A stretch of 42,603 nt of DNA from Beroe ovata (GCA_946803715.1 CAMPET010000268.1:55536-98138), one strand, 5' to 3'; counted from the stretch's first letter, positions 1-13,286 are shown. The notes: generated by a model not told the origin, from the sequence alone. Numbers and translations are program-made.

Positions 1-118
1 GCGTGTGTGTATGCGTGTGTGTGTATGCGTGTGTGTATGCGTGATTTTGTGTGTGTGTGCGTGCGCGTGTGAACTGTTTGTGTGTGGACTGTTTGTGTGT
101 GTGTGTGTGAGTGTGTGT
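1..118. repeat. TG-rich microsatellite
   Basis: Imperfect (TG)n tract with interspersed ATGCG and CGTG units at the left edge. The short open frame across it encodes only Cys/Val runs and is not a gene. Confidence 0.9.
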
Positions 119-434
119 TACCTTGACAACGAGCTTTATCTCTCCCCTTATACCATGGAGAGTGTCGAAGATGGGAAACCACCCGCTGATAGTGTTGCTG
201 TTACCCGGACACGTCAGTGGTACCAAGGAAATGTAAACCTGGTTCACGGGACATATTGTTACGTTGCACATAGATCAATATGGTGCACGGTATGGTACCC
301 ACACATTATACAAATTACCATGTACCAACCATAACTACCACGTAGAACATTCCGTCGACATTAGGACCTCTATAATTACAATCACCACACCCTACCCTTC
401 ACACACACCCCACCAGCCCAGAGACGAACCTTAC

Positions 435-821
435 CGATAGGGTCATTAGCTGTGACCGTATCCTTGTCGAAAACCTTTATCTGCAGGAGATCCTCCTGTA
501 TCTGATCATCGTCCACTTCAAATGTGAACCAATCTGACCGATTGGGAGGGGTGTGTGAGAAGATATAGCAGTCAGCATTTGATAATGATATGAAGGGAAG
601 ACATGTTCACTTAAGTCTAACTGTTGCATATCGATGAGATGAGTTGAATTGACAGCACCTGAGTTCCACTTGGGACACAGAGTTTTCGAGCACACTTGTG
701 TCCTGAAAATGCTTCTCTCGTGGAATTTCACGTCCACGTACGCGTCCGTTAGTTCACTAGCCCTGTCCATCACAGGGAGATTCCGTCCCTCCAGAATCCG
801 TACTTTCACGATGCCCGGCAT
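435..821 (-). CDS. C2CD5: C2CD5-like C2-domain protein, first two coding exons (partial)
   Basis: Two minus-strand exons, 659-821 and 435-533, join in phase (TCA G|AT) with a CAG acceptor and GT donors. The protein begins MPGIVKVRILEGRNLPVMDR, continues with LTDAYVDVKF and CPKWNS, then in exon 2 DWFTFEVDDD, QIKVFDKDTVTANDPIG. This is the N-terminal C2 domain of C2CD5 (KIAA0528/CDP138), whose known start is very similar (MPG...LPVMDRAS). C2CD5 is a calcium- and lipid-binding protein implicated in insulin-stimulated GLUT4 vesicle fusion in vertebrates. The acidic loop residues (DxxSELTDAYVD, FEVDDD, VFDKDT) are kept, consistent with calcium binding. The donor at 434 leads off the left edge, so the rest of the gene is outside the window. 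The start at 821 is the only Met before the conserved domain. Confidence 0.88.
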
Positions 822-3126
822 GATCCTGTGGTGTTTGTTGCCATGTGAGCTCGAGCTGGATCCAAATATAAGGGAGAAGTAGCTGGTTGCTTTGATTATA
901 TTGCTAAATATTCGACAATATGAACATGTTTTATCGAAAAGTTTAAAAGCTTAGGGGTATGTTATGATGCTAAATATAATTATGCTATTGTGAATAAAAT
1001 TCCATTCATGTTGTCTGAAGTCCAGCTTCTAACAGCTCATACTTGAACAGTGACTTTAAAATAAATTCTAATTAAATTTTGATTGAATAGCTAAGGATTG
1101 CTGGAAGAGGCTGCTAAGGACAATATTATGACTGCAAATAATAAAACAGTATTACATCCCCTCCCTAAGTAATATTACAGGGATGGTATGAAGCTTTGCA
1201 CGTGTACTTCATGACTGGGTGGCGCGCGCACGCGCAGGGAATGGACATATCCCCACGACAACTGCCATTTCTCCCCATGAATCGGCGTTACGAGAAGTGC
1301 TATGATGAGCTAAACTCTACACCATTCAGACCTCCATCATAGTCCATCTGGTGGTCTATTAATAGAAACCTTATCTCCCGCCATATTTTGATCCCTGATA
1401 ATTCATGTTATCAATGGACCTACTTCATTTCTCATGCTCTACTTATTAAATCCAATTACATGCTTAATTTCGCAAATCCTGGGGATTATTCGGCAGTTTT
1501 GTGGCCTATGATAAAGATGGCATTATATAAAACATATAGTTTACCCATGAAACGCCGTGTAGAATTTCAGGGAGTCGGCGGCAATGCGCAGGCGGAAAGT
1601 CACATTACTCAGGACAGAAAACTGAAATGATACTACTGTTCGAGATCAGGTGGGAGGGGAGAAACGAAATTTTAGAGGCAAGTCCACCGCGGATGGAATT
1701 TACCAATGCTTGAGGATCTGCACCATTATATAATCATTGAACTTGCGATGCGTAGAGATTAAATTTGTCTATCACACCCGTATTCTGGTCAGGCTCGTAT
1801 TATACTGCAGTACATGATGATAGAGTGACATCGAACATTAATTGACTTTCCATTAAAATATCGTAATTGATACAAAGATAAGCGGTGGCCCTAGCGGGGA
1901 GATAATCAATGAGCATGGCGCTTCTCCAAAATACTCGATCGTTAATGGAAACTTATATATACGATCAGGAATTGCATTATAGATAATCGAGATTTTGAGT
2001 TTTGAAGTGCAGGCTAGCTGGTTGTTATCGTTTTTCTCGTATCATTCTGGAGTTCATTGCTTTTTGGAACACATTTTGGCAGCTAAGCGTGAACAATCAC
2101 ATCAAAGTGTTTCTGGATGCCATGTCGTGAATTATGGGTGTCATGAGCACACACCAATGCAGGAATCCTGTGTAGAACACGGAAAAAGCATGAGCATATA
2201 TATAGTAACAGTCTATTTCTGTCACAAAATATGGAGAACTACAATTTTATTTTTAACCTCTAAAATTAGCCTCTTGTTCAGGCACACTTACATGCACCAG
2301 CATTCGTAGAGCGGATATGGCAAGAAACATTGGCTCGCCAAAATCGAGTAAGTTTAAAACAAACATTTCACATGTGATACAATCGTGATATTTTGGAGCT
2401 TCCTCCCCCTGCCTCGCTGTGTTTAACGCTGTGATTGAGTACTGTTTTGGAACTGTTTGCGTAAGTTTATATCTGCGCAGCCTAGCTCGCAGACACACAC
2501 AAACACACAGGTAGATAGCCAACACCTATAAGTTTTGTGTTTACATATGTACGGAGTCTCACTGGCTGCATGACCAGATGTTGTGCACACAGACCCTACA
2601 GTTCTAGTTTACCTTCAATTGCCGCATCTTTTCAAGTCTGCCGTGTGTGGGTGCGTGTGTGGGTGCGTGTGTCCAATGTGTGTCTTTGTATTGAGTAAGA
2701 GTTAGAAAAGGTATATCGGTTTCTCAGCAAGATAAACCCACAGTTTAAAACAATGCTTAAAAAGCTCTCTAGATTAAGATATGCAAACAGCCATACCATA
2801 GCTATATTAATTGCAGTGACTTCACGCTAACACATCAATTATATCTGCCTGGGCAATTGCCCTGTGAACTCTTTAATGTCTGCACCTGGGCAAGTCTGGC
2901 AAATTGGAGACGGAAAACAGTCGTGACCGCGCGTGCGTCGTCGGTCGGGACGCATGATATCGGAGTAGATATTATCGTGCGTTAATGTGTGCGTTAAAGT
3001 GTAAGTTCAAACTCGTCGTTGCGAATACGCTTCATAGCTTCCATCGCCCCAACGGATTAGGTTTGTCTTGCTATCAGTATCTTTTTGTGTTCGCTCGTAT
3101 CCTAACTCAAAGCTATAGCTGTAGTA
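822..3126. other. Intergenic, no gene seen
   Basis: AT-rich sequence between the divergently transcribed C2CD5-like gene and the small gene at 3127, so it should contain both promoters. Contains a short TG-rich run near 2640-2682. The open frames at 1388-1630 and 1995-2309 have no splice context or recognisable product. Confidence 0.6.
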
Positions 3127-5161
3127 ATGCCGAGGAAGAAGGCAGGGCGTGGTCGACAGTTTCAGACCAGGATCTCGAATAGAGGTAGGAGCATAGGGCA
3201 GGATATATATGCTCAGTTCATCCATCCATACACTCGATCACAGTCACCGACGATCCGACAGACAGATACACACACACACACACACACACACACAGTCACA
3301 CACACACACACACACACACACAGCCACACTCACACACGAGTGAGTCTCTGTGTGTGTGCTGGTGAAGTGCATCTCTCGATGTGGGTGCCACTGGGTCTGG
3401 GAGAGGCGATCAATTAACGGTAGTGCATATAACCAGAACAACAACAAAAGCTGGGTTTAATGAGGATATATACGCATGGTATAACATTCATTTTTATGCA
3501 CTTTACCTTATTTAAACTTGTATTGTGTGAAAGTGTGTTAAAAACCGTTAACCAACGACCTTCATAAAACGAACATCAGCAAAGGACTCCATGCATATTA
3601 GTCGAACTCTATAATGAAGCAGCTTCCTGGATAGTCGCAGCCGTTGACCCGGTTTTCGTAGTACAGTCGTGCAAATAGTTTCCACAGTGTTGTTCAAGGA
3701 ATATGCCCAGGAAATTACCGAGGAGTAAGGTTGAACTTCAGCCTAATCGTTCTCCCCAGAATCGAGGTGGGCTAGGACTCAAACCGGTCCCTGATCCTAG
3801 AGTAGTGCAGCTCTTGATACAGTCCCGAGTTTCGATGAAGCCTGAGTGACTCAATGCTACATATCAAGGTGCTTCGTATAAGTGAACAGTGCTGTACGAC
3901 CTTATATATAACAGCATAATATTTGCAGGTCCAACACCGAGCTTGAAATCACCCAACGATGCTAGGATTTCTTTCTTCCACAGATTAGCCCTTTGTAAGT
4001 TCTATGGAATGATGAATTGAAGTTCCCATGCTTTGTCTCCTTTCTGTAAAGCTCATTCCAATAGATTATAAGATGGACACAATATAATTTACATTTTCAT
4101 TAACAAATTAATGGTCTAATGGTCACATGCCAGACGCATGAATTATTCTCAGCAACATAATCTTTCCAGTGTCAGACAACTACGGTTCCAAATATGGATC
4201 GGAGAGCTACAGTGTCAACCTCAACACTGGTGATCTCAAGTACTTCCCTTCAAAAAAACGTGAGTATGTAGCGCTGAAATATACAGTCCATTTCGTTCGT
4301 TTTTTTGGTAATTATCATTTCGTTTCCTCTCTTCTGCTAATCTTTAACAGTTGGTTAATAAGCTTCGACAAGTGAATTTGGGTCCTTATATGGCATCGCT
4401 ACTTCTTTAAAGTTCCATCTAAATTCACAGGCTTGATGAGTTCGCTGCCGGTAAACTTAAATACTACTGACCAGACAAAATGCATCAAGGTGTTACCATG
4501 AATATATTATGTTACTTCCTGTCAACACCTAACATATGACAACATATCCACAAAAATCAATATCTATGTTACAAGATAAGTATGAAACCTATAGTTATTG
4601 ACACATGCAGTTAGATAGAGATGAACTTAAACAGTTCCTATCTGTAGACGACATATTATCATAGTGGAAGAGTTTAACCTTTATTCGAAGTAGAAGTGAC
4701 CCCTCTTTCTTCTCCAATCACATGGTATAAAATATACACTGAAGTGAACTGTCAACAAATTCATAATTGTCAGCAGCAGCTCAGCTAGACGTTTAATTTG
4801 CACCCAACTTTAGCTTAAACAATGTCACGGTCACGCATTATTCATAGATGTCACGTTGTCACGTACCCAATTCATGCGTAACTCAACTGTGGCAATAGAG
4901 GCAAAAGTCAAGCCATGACTCACGGATTATTAGTTTAGTAGGTATTGATTGAAATTTTATCCGCGGATATATCCTGTGCAAAGTTAAAAATTAAATATTT
5001 TGTCATTATCATAAATCTTTATTGCGACAGAGGCGCCGACGGAGATAGAAGTTTTGGTGGCTCAGAAATCGAAAGAATCTGCAACACGACATCTCGATAG
5101 GGATTTTGACACCAACTTCCTGAGCTCGCAGGAAGAACATCTTGTCAGGAAGAGGCTTTGA
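3127..5161 (+). CDS. Small four-exon gene, unrecognised 114-residue protein
   Basis: Rebuilt from four short exons with matching phases: 3127-3184 (ends AATAGAG|GTAGG), 3929-3994 (ttgcag|GT...CCTTT|GTAAGT), 4170-4259 (ttccag|TG...AAAC|GTGAGT) and 5031-5161 (gacag|AG... to TGA). The joins give Gly, Leu and Gln codons and one frame of 345 nt. The protein starts MPRKKAGRGRQFQTR (basic), has a middle rich in Tyr, Ser and Asn (SDNYGSKYGSESYSVNLN), then GDLKYFPSKK, and ends with a charged tail predicted to be helical (IEVLVAQKSKES ... EEHLVRKRL). No signal peptide or membrane segment is evident. I recognise no family. Four consistent junctions in a row are the main support. The exact start could be further upstream. 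Confidence 0.68.
3267..3335. repeat. (CA)n microsatellite in first intron
   Basis: Nearly pure CA repeat interrupted by GT, within intron 1 of the small gene at 3127-5161. Confidence 0.9.
3740..3835 (-). repeat. tRNA-like SINE remnant
   Basis: Minus-strand text contains GGTTTGAGTCC (3775-3785), one base from the Pol III B box GGTTCGAGTCC, preceded by TAGGATCAGGGACC. It lies in intron 1 of the small gene. No convincing acceptor stem is seen, so a tRNA-derived SINE fragment is likelier than a tRNA gene. Confidence 0.35.
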
Positions 5162-5223
5162 GAGGGACTTAAGTGGTAAAAACACCTCGCAAAATAGTGG
5201 CGAGTGAGATCTGGTGATCATGT

Positions 5224-5325
5224 GATAAAGAACGCGTGATAAAGGACGCGTGAGATTATGTAGCGCGTGAACTCATGCGTGATATGGGACACGTGAGCCG
5301 TGAAACACGCGCGCTAAGATGAACT
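5224..5325. repeat. Degenerate GCGTGA-type repeats
   Basis: Repeated variants of gataaagaacgcgtgataaaggacgcgtgag, followed by gcgcgtga, gcgtgata and acacgtgag, sit just after the end of the small gene. The spacing is irregular, so this is a decayed simple repeat. Confidence 0.5.
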
Positions 5326-7916
5326 GTGCAAGATGGAGATTGCGAGCATGGACTAACAAGATTTCAGACGGTTTCACGTTCGGACCGGTGTAGAAAGAAA
5401 GGAAGTTGTTGTGGGTTGTAAATGAAAAGGATTCAGAAGCCAGCAGAAATCAATTGTGCCTAAGTGATTGAGCTAGTGAAAAGGCGAATAGTGATATTGA
5501 TTAAGTGACTGATTCATTAAAATATAGATATGCTTAAGACTACCATTTCTTGGAAGATTTCGATATCTATACCAAGGTGCATATGATAAGCATAATCATG
5601 GTTTCTAAGAGAACCCAGGGAAAGTGCGTATAGTTATACGATTCCATACAAATTGAAATGCTGAGGAATTATGTATAGTGGATAATCCACTCTCTTGATG
5701 AAAAATACTATTATAATTTTTCTGGCAAATTTGAGCGTGATATATCGTGGGGCCTTTAATAATGGGTTCTAAAGTTTTAAATTTCACCAATTTTGCACGT
5801 AGGTTCGACTGCATGACTCGCTTGAAGTATTACCACGTATAGAGTGAAGGTCATCTTAAACCACATTGAGGGGAAGTCTTTTCGAAATTGCTAAACCTCA
5901 CAAGGTGTCCAGTTTAATGAGATCATGACCAAGTTCTGAATAGGGAAGAAACTCAGAAAAGTATGGGTTTGATATAAATAGAATTACGTCGCATCGACAT
6001 GATAAGGTGTCCTTGCCATATGACATGCGACATCTGTCATGTTTTTGTAGCAACCACTTTTCGTCAGACGGAGTGAGTCATCATGCGTCACAGCCCACGC
6101 CCCACCACTCAAAGTTCAATCGTGCTCCAAATTACAATGAGAATCCACACTGATCTATGATTTGCGTAAAGCATGGTAACGGCATAATGAATCCCAGTTC
6201 ATTCCAGAAGAAGGGGAAGCTTCTGTTTCATATATTCGAGTGCTTACACAATCCCTCACTTCTCGATAATTATAATGCACAGCTGCGACTTCATCATCCT
6301 GTAATTGAATACATTACTTGGAACAGATCGCAAGGTTAACATACTGCATACAAAAGGAGGGATTGTGTTAGCATTATTCATGAATAAGCTTTCGATAATA
6401 TAGTGCGCGTTTTGTTTAACTCTAGGTATATAATACAATCCTTGAGAAACTTGCTGTTTAACTGTCTTCTTATCCTATAGTCTACTCTGCAAAGGTAATA
6501 TTCTATAGTGTCGTTACATCGAACACATTTCATGGTAGGGCATAATATGCTCATGCATGTTTTTTCTCGTGTATCTCAAGTCTTTCTAACTTTGCTCAGT
6601 GAAATCGCAATCAATATAAGGTAGTCCATGCCACAGACTGCAGTACATCAGGCTAGCCTAAGGCTAGAATCTAGATCCATGAAGTCCATGGATATGTAGT
6701 TCCAAAGGATAAATCGTTAAACGGCGTGAATGTAGGCTGACCCTCATATACATATTAGTGTTTGGTCATGCACGAGTCGTGCAGCACGACCTAGCATCTC
6801 CACTGGACCTACCATCGCAGAGCACTTAGGATTATCATTCACATAATGTAACATTTATGCAATGGATCAAGATGGAGAATGCTTCTCCTTCATATTTAGC
6901 CGAGACAATTGACAAAAGGATCTGCAGTTATCCAAGCATTTATGATAATTGATAGCAGTAATAATCCGATGATGTGAAGAAGGTTCATTTTAGTTTCCTC
7001 AAAACCCATATTTCTCATTTGATCCAAGTCCAGTATCATACTGTGTCTAGTAAACACTAAACAGGCGTATGTTACTGTAGGGTTTGATATGGGAGCACCC
7101 ATGAAACAATCCAGTTTATGAAATAGTCAATAGCTTAATGTGTGAAGCTCATTCGATCATGTTTAATCATTTGGCTGAGCATATATAGCAGAATATTGCT
7201 TAGGAGTCACCAAGCTACTTATGAAAATCCTTCTTGCTGATGATCACTTTTTAGTGCACTTTCCTGTGAAATCCTTCTGTGCAAATACTACGCGTACTGT
7301 TAGGTACTGTTATCTTGAATTGTTTTCTTTATCCTTTTACCCATCTAAACTCAATACTCAATCCGCAAAATTTAAATCTTATACGAAAGTTCTTTGTTTT
7401 GGAAATCACAGAAATTGAAATTTCACAGCCGTTGCCAATCATCCTAGGGGAGATGTATCTAGCACAGATCTATCAATATTCAATACAATGCATGGGGAGA
7501 TCTATAGAGATGCATCTAACTCTCGTATCAACCTGCAGCACTGGATCATATGCTAAGCAAATTGTCTTTGATCCCAACCTGCAATCATAATCATATTGAA
7601 TCCAGTATCTTCTGATACATTGTTCAGTACATAATCACTGCAATTGTTCAAATCCCTATACTAATAATACAATGTATTAGGCAGAAAATATGCACATTGC
7701 AAAGTATATAAACTTCGCTTTTACAAGATTATTTCACATCATGATTTAGGCACCTCGCTCATACTTTAGAAGCTTTTCATGACCGCCAAGGAGACTTGCA
7801 CCACCAAGGAGACTGATAGCAAATAATATAGCCACAGTTTTCCAATCATATTATCTTCTATTTCCCTCTATAACAGTTTAGCAAAGCTAGAGACGGCGCG
7901 ACACTGCAACTGCACA

Positions 7917-7935
7917 TACATACACACACACACAG

Positions 7936-7964
<29 letters not shown>
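7917..7964. repeat. (CA)n microsatellite
   Basis: CA dinucleotide tract with one GA interruption. Confidence 0.9.
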
Positions 7965-7966
<2 letters not shown>

Positions 7967-9589
7967 TCCTTGACCGCTTTGCCCTAATATAAAATCTCAG
8001 GTAAGTAGATTCAGTATATTTTACTTGAGGACATTATATTAAGGTAGCCTCCCAGAGCACAGCAATTAAGAACGGGTAAAGCATGACATGTCGCAACCTA
8101 GAAGTTACAGGCTTCTTTACATATAAAAGGTGTTCAGAAGCTCTTGAGCTGCCAAGAGACTCACACGCAGCAAGATCCTTGTGCTCCCATATCACCGCCG
8201 TTTTGTCGTGTCCACCTTGTAATGTTCAATTCCCACGAATAGCCTTTTCTTGGTATGGTATAAAAACCTTCATACTTTGCTTGGGACGAATAATTTTTTT
8301 CCCGTAAAACTTAATTTCCCTTTTCGAATTTGAATCTTCACAAGTTGTGTTCCTGCCAGTGCCATGTAAGTGTATCTCATTATTTTTTGTAATTTTTGTG
8401 TTTCAGCGAGGTTAAACGTGATGACCAGAAAATATGCGAATATGCAGGGAAAACATAAAATCAAGTGAAGAAACTTTTGGAATATTTGACATTGCAAAAC
8501 CCTACTACACATTCCGAAATTAATTCTTCGATCAGGGAAAAGAGGATATTGGCGATTTCGTTAATACTTTTTTATTCAAAGTTTCCCATAGTAGTCATAA
8601 GTCCTATTCAAAGCAGCTCGTCCACCTCATTCTAAAACTACATCAATAGCTTTATCATAGTTTGAGATTATTACTTATTTCAACTAGTTTCATTTTTTCA
8701 ATTTCACTAGTTCCAAACTCTTTCCAAAGCAATTATCCAGCTCTTCAATTATGTCAACACATGTGATGCTACTATTAATTCATAAAATTCTATAGTATGC
8801 ATATGAATTGCACCTGTTTGCGCCCCTTTGAATTAGCAGCCCAAATTATTGAGTACAAAGGACACAAAACACCTGTAGAGATTTCTAGAGGGAGCTACTC
8901 AATAATATTTTTAGGAACACCGCGATTCATTCCAACCATCTATGAAGAATCTGGCCATTAAGAATATGATTGATTCTCTAATTATTCTCTGCAGATCCTT
9001 GCAACATATTATTGTCATTTGAAGTAGAGAGCAGTCAATTTGTCCTGGAATCTTACTTCATCAAATGTGTGAGTTGCATATTATAGTATCTGGTTTCAAT
9101 TTCATTTCCGTACCTGGGATAACCTGGCCAAAACTTTTTATAAATCTTGATAACAAAAAAATTACAAGCCCACATTACCAGCCATGTGTGTTAGGTTTTG
9201 TGTGTTGGTTGTATGAAGAGTCCTCGGGTGACTTTGATGAGGCAGTTATTGTTCCTCATCAAGATTCACAGGTTATATAGTTCCTTTGATGTGTATTATA
9301 ACAACAATATTTCCTATGTTATACATGGCAATTATTATTGCTTGTTGTAATTTCGCCACCTCGTTAAGATGACCAGTTTGCTCTAGTTCAGAAATCAGAT
9401 TATCATTGAGCTGAGAGCACTTATCATTTTCAGTTGGCATACCTAATTGAAATGACGCCTGGAAAAACCGTGGTACCTAAACAGGGTCTTCCACTGCAGT
9501 TAGCAGTATAAAAGCAGTTGAGTCTACGTCTTATCAAGTAATGTCTAATCAAGTTACATGACTTTCATAATAATCAATCAAAAGTATTG

Positions 9590-9614
9590 ATTGGGTATTG
9601 ATTCAATACCCAAT
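9590..9614. repeat. Near-perfect 25-bp palindrome
   Basis: ATTGGGTATTGA, one unpaired base, then TCAATACCCAAT: 12-bp perfect arms. Confidence 0.8.
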
Positions 9615-10820
9615 TCTATAGGTGCACAAAACTAATTCCTCACTACTTAATTGCTACAGTATGAAATATGTGAGATATCCCTGTAGGATAACGAAGGAAC
9701 TCCTCATAGTAATGTTATATAGCACTCATTATAATATGCCCCGTTTTTACTCGCAACGAAATATCCTGCTATCTGTATATCACATCATAGCCGCATATAT
9801 CCTGCGAGACTCAAATTTGCCACTCCCTTGCTTCTTTGCATAGCCTACCTAGTACTTTATATGTTACTTGCATATAAGGTAAATCACCCTGTCCCATCAC
9901 AGTTCTTATAAAACTATCGGTTAACCTAACAATGATTATATTAGCAGTTCCCATTACATTATATGGGAATTACTAATTAGTAATGGGAATTAGTAGTAAT
10001 TCCCAGTATATTAGCAATTCCCATTGATAATGGTCCAGCTGGTGAAAGCCATGGTCCTCACACAAACAAATGTCAGAGCTCACTCGGCCACTCTTATCGC
10101 CTATATTTTATTGAATATTCATGCAAAACTTAAATTCTTGCTTCAAGAAATATTCCAAGGAGTAAGGACTTATCAAAGGATATTTACCACACTGAGCCTT
10201 TTTAAAATTGTTTTAATTCGTACTGAATATTATTTAAATTACGCGTTCCTGTCGCCCTTCTCGGAAGACCCCGTTATACTTATATATCATAGTTTTTAAA
10301 CAAGAGTACATGTGCATGACTATTGATATAATGAGCTACCTAAATATGAGCTACCTAAGGAGGGCTCATATAATTCAATGCAACATTGATGCAGCAGATG
10401 TGAGCAATTATATGATGAGTTGGTGGGTACTTTAACTGGATTGTACAAGGCCAAACCAACATTCAGAAATCACAAAGAATGGGAGTTTTGTACCAACCAA
10501 GATATAACAGAAACTAGCCCGTAATAAATGCACATCAGATTAGCTGACGTAACTTTTATTTGTTAATCGAATGACTCAAATGACTCAATGGGCATCTAGA
10601 GCACGTTCTTGCAAAGGTTTTCCAACGACATTGCTCGTGTTCATTTGGTAATTCAGATGATGACTGCATATCATAGCATTCATAATGTGGCTTTCACATC
10701 TATCTTCTTTTTGAATAGTTTGAAGATCTATAACTGTAACATTCATGATTATAGACAGAGTCATTATCTCCAGAACGGCCCTGCTCTTACTATACTGAGA
10801 AAAAGTCACAGATCACCCAA

Positions 10821-10885
10821 GTGTGTGAGTGTGTGTGTGTGTGTGTGTGAGTGTGTGTGTGAGTGCGTGTGTGTGTGTGTGTGTG
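10821..10885. repeat. (TG)n microsatellite
   Basis: TG repeat with GAG and GCG interruptions. Confidence 0.9.
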
Positions 10886-11141
10886 GAATACATCCCATGG
10901 CCATTGAAACAATGACTCTTCATTCTATATGCAAACAAGAGCTCTGCCGGCATGGTACTGCATATGCGTGTTGTACCTATATGGGAGCAGTCTGCCCGCA
11001 CTGCCCACTTCAATTAGTGTTCACAAGTCCACCAGTTCACCTGTATTGTAGCCATCACCAGTTGATATGAACCATACACTTGCTTTGACACTAGCTGGAT
11101 TCTTTTTTGATAAGTTGCGTGATGCGTTTAACCTAATCTCT

Positions 11142-11182
11142 TCCTGGAAGGACGACATCGTAAATATTTCGTCCTTCCAGGA
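11142..11182. repeat. Short perfect hairpin
   Basis: Arms TCCTGGAAGGACGA and TCGTCCTTCCAGGA (14 bp, perfect) around a 13-nt loop. Confidence 0.8.
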
Positions 11183-11273
11183 TAAGAGTGCCCAACGCTC
11201 TCATTATGTTATTGTGTTAAATATGAATGACGTATATATGTTGACGTTTATATTATGGCGTCTTAAGGAGCTC

Positions 11274-11321
11274 AGCTTGTCTACTACCGTTATCTTAAGC
11301 TTGTCTACTACCGTCATCTTG
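11274..11321. repeat. 24-bp tandem duplication
   Basis: Two adjacent copies of a unit beginning AGCTTGTCTACTACCGT, differing at two or three positions. Confidence 0.8.
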
Positions 11322-11409
11322 AGAGTTTTTAACAATAGTAGGTGTATCAGTGAATTACTGAATCCAGTATTTAAACACACACTCTCTCACACACACACAA
11401 TTCAGTAGT

Positions 11410-11500
11410 CGGCCGCGATACCATTGCCTCTTTTTTGGGATTGAACGGGGCTTGAACCAAGAACACCAGGAATCGCGCCTGTTGCTTCATCCTAAGTCGA
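11410..11500 (-). repeat. tRNA-like SINE remnant
   Basis: Minus strand carries GGTTCAAGCCC (11448-11458), a perfect match to the Pol III B box, with a possible weak A box upstream near GACTTAGGATG. No cloverleaf with a paired acceptor stem can be drawn with confidence. Confidence 0.4.
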
Positions 11501-11581
11501 GATCAGCCCGTGTTGTGTAAAAGTGTATGTTGTGTGTTCCCTTGGGGCTTGGCTGTGGTACAGCAGGGTGTACATCGTACG

Positions 11582-11853
11582 ATGTGTGTGTGTGTGTGTG
11601 TGTGAGAGTGAGTGTNNNNNNNNNNNNNNNNNNNNNNNNNNNNNNNNNNNNNNNNNNNNNNNNNNNNNNNNNNNNNNNNNNNNNNNNNNNNNNNNNNNNN
11701 NNNNNNNNNNNNNNNNNNNNNNNNNNNNNNNNNNNNNNNNNNNNNNNNNNNNNNNNNNNNNNNNNNNNNNNNNNNNNNNNNNNNNNNNNNNNNNNNNNNN
11801 NNNNNNNNNNNNNNNNNNNNNNNNNNNNNNNNNNNNNNNNNNNNNTGTGTGTT

Positions 11854-11900
<47 letters not shown>
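11582..11900. repeat. (TG)n microsatellite interrupted by assembly gap
   Basis: TG tract on both sides of 230 N (11616-11845). The gap is probably an unresolved expanded microsatellite. Frames drawn through it are artefacts. Confidence 0.95.
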
Positions 11901-11902
<2 letters not shown>

Positions 11903-12019
11903 ACTTCGAATTGCATGCATATACTACAGACCGTACCTACATTCAGCTTGACATATTGGGATCAGAGCTACCCCAATGCTATATACCATACACCCGTCGA
12001 CGGTCAAGTCACACGTCTA

Positions 12020-12098
12020 TAGTGTGGAAAATTGGCATATTTTGTGCCGAAAATTGGCATATTTGCGTAGAAAACTGGCATATTTCGTGTGGAAAACT
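12020..12098. repeat. Short tandem repeat, three to four units of about 20-25 bp
   Basis: Recurring unit GAAAATTGGCATATTT with short variable spacers (AGTGTG, GTGCC, GCGTA, CGTGTG). Confidence 0.75.
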
Positions 12099-13286
12099 CT
12101 CGCTCCACATTTTATACGAAATTATATGCCGGTCGTTACTTGAGAGTTTGACTTTAGATACCACTGCCTACGTTTGACTACGCGGAGACGTCAACTATTC
12201 ATATTGTAGGAATATATTGTACCATGAGCAATGATACCTCATGAAGCGGTTTTGCATGACGCAACTCATATCGTCTTGATACTTCATAGAATATTTATAC
12301 TCTTCGGAAATTCAAACTTCGTATGACAATAATTTTGCGCGATTCTACGATAATACAGTATCAACTGTCTCGACTTGATTAAAAAGTATGGAATTGTAGC
12401 AGACATACATGTTTAAATAGCGAGATTTTTCCGACTGGTCAATTCTATTATATGATCTAGCGGCATCACAAGAAGTGTAAATGAATCCCCCTTCGTCTTA
12501 AATGTTGATGGTACAAAATTACGGAATTTGGTTTCGGAATTCCACTTAGTTGAATTAACATTCAAAATTAAGTATACCACTTAACTCATAATTTCATGAC
12601 ACTATAGATACCACTCACCATATGAACTGAAAATGCGTGTTCTACTGTTCCTAAGTTGGGCAATGGACCCACTTGCTAAATTTGGCGTAAGTTTTGACAC
12701 ATGGCGCCAAGTTTTTTGAACGAGTCTGGGTGTGCGTGTGTGTGTGTATGTTTGTGCGTGTGAGTGCGTGCAGTATTCGTTGGCCTTATTCGCGACAAAC
12801 TGTTCAGTATGATTAAAGATTTGCTTCAAAGTTAAATGGTTCTGGGAGCTTTATCCAATAGGAGCATGAATGATGCTTTTAATTCAAGGACACTTTGAGA
12901 CAGTAACGCAATGGCATTTATAAAAGTGGTCAGAGCAATTTTGTCTTTCCACTTCATTTCACGATTTTCTTACTTTCTTTAGGCTGCTGCTGAACAGGTA
13001 TTTCACAATCCTAGTTCCATCTATGCATCACGCAGTTTTTGCTGCTCTTTCAGCTTGAGACGCTTGATTATAACATTTAAATCACCAAAAGGGACTCGGG
13101 AGTTTTCCCTTTACGATGATCGTAACAATACAACCGCCGTGCACATGATCATGATCACAGTCAGGTGGATTGTATTGAGATGAATGTGATCTGCGTGAAG
13201 CTGAGAATTCACGTCAATATATCACCATGACAACAGTGTGATCAGTGTAACGAGTAGTACCCCACGATCACGGAGGTGTTATCTAT

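Larger units (their letters stand above)
5162..13286. other. Long AT-rich intergenic region
   Basis: About 8 kb between the small gene and the GPCR. I found no set of exons with consistent phases. The longest frames (7279-7590, 10609-11070, 11067-11408) either run through microsatellites or show no protein-like composition. Microsatellites, palindromes, short tandem repeats, a SINE-like fragment and an N gap within it are listed separately. Confidence 0.6.

Noticed and set aside
4434-4501. Alternative exon of the small gene (acceptor near 4433, stop at about 4501)
   Set aside because: It is in phase and would give a shorter ending, but the exon at 5031-5161 has a longer, more protein-like sequence. 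It remains possible as an alternative 3' end.
10609-11070. 153-codon plus-strand frame
   Set aside because: Passes through a (TG)n tract; the flanks show no domain or splice context.
11503-12177. Long frames across the N gap and TG tract, both strands
   Set aside because: They are open only because N and dinucleotide repeats contain no stops; the products are Cys/Val or His/Thr runs.
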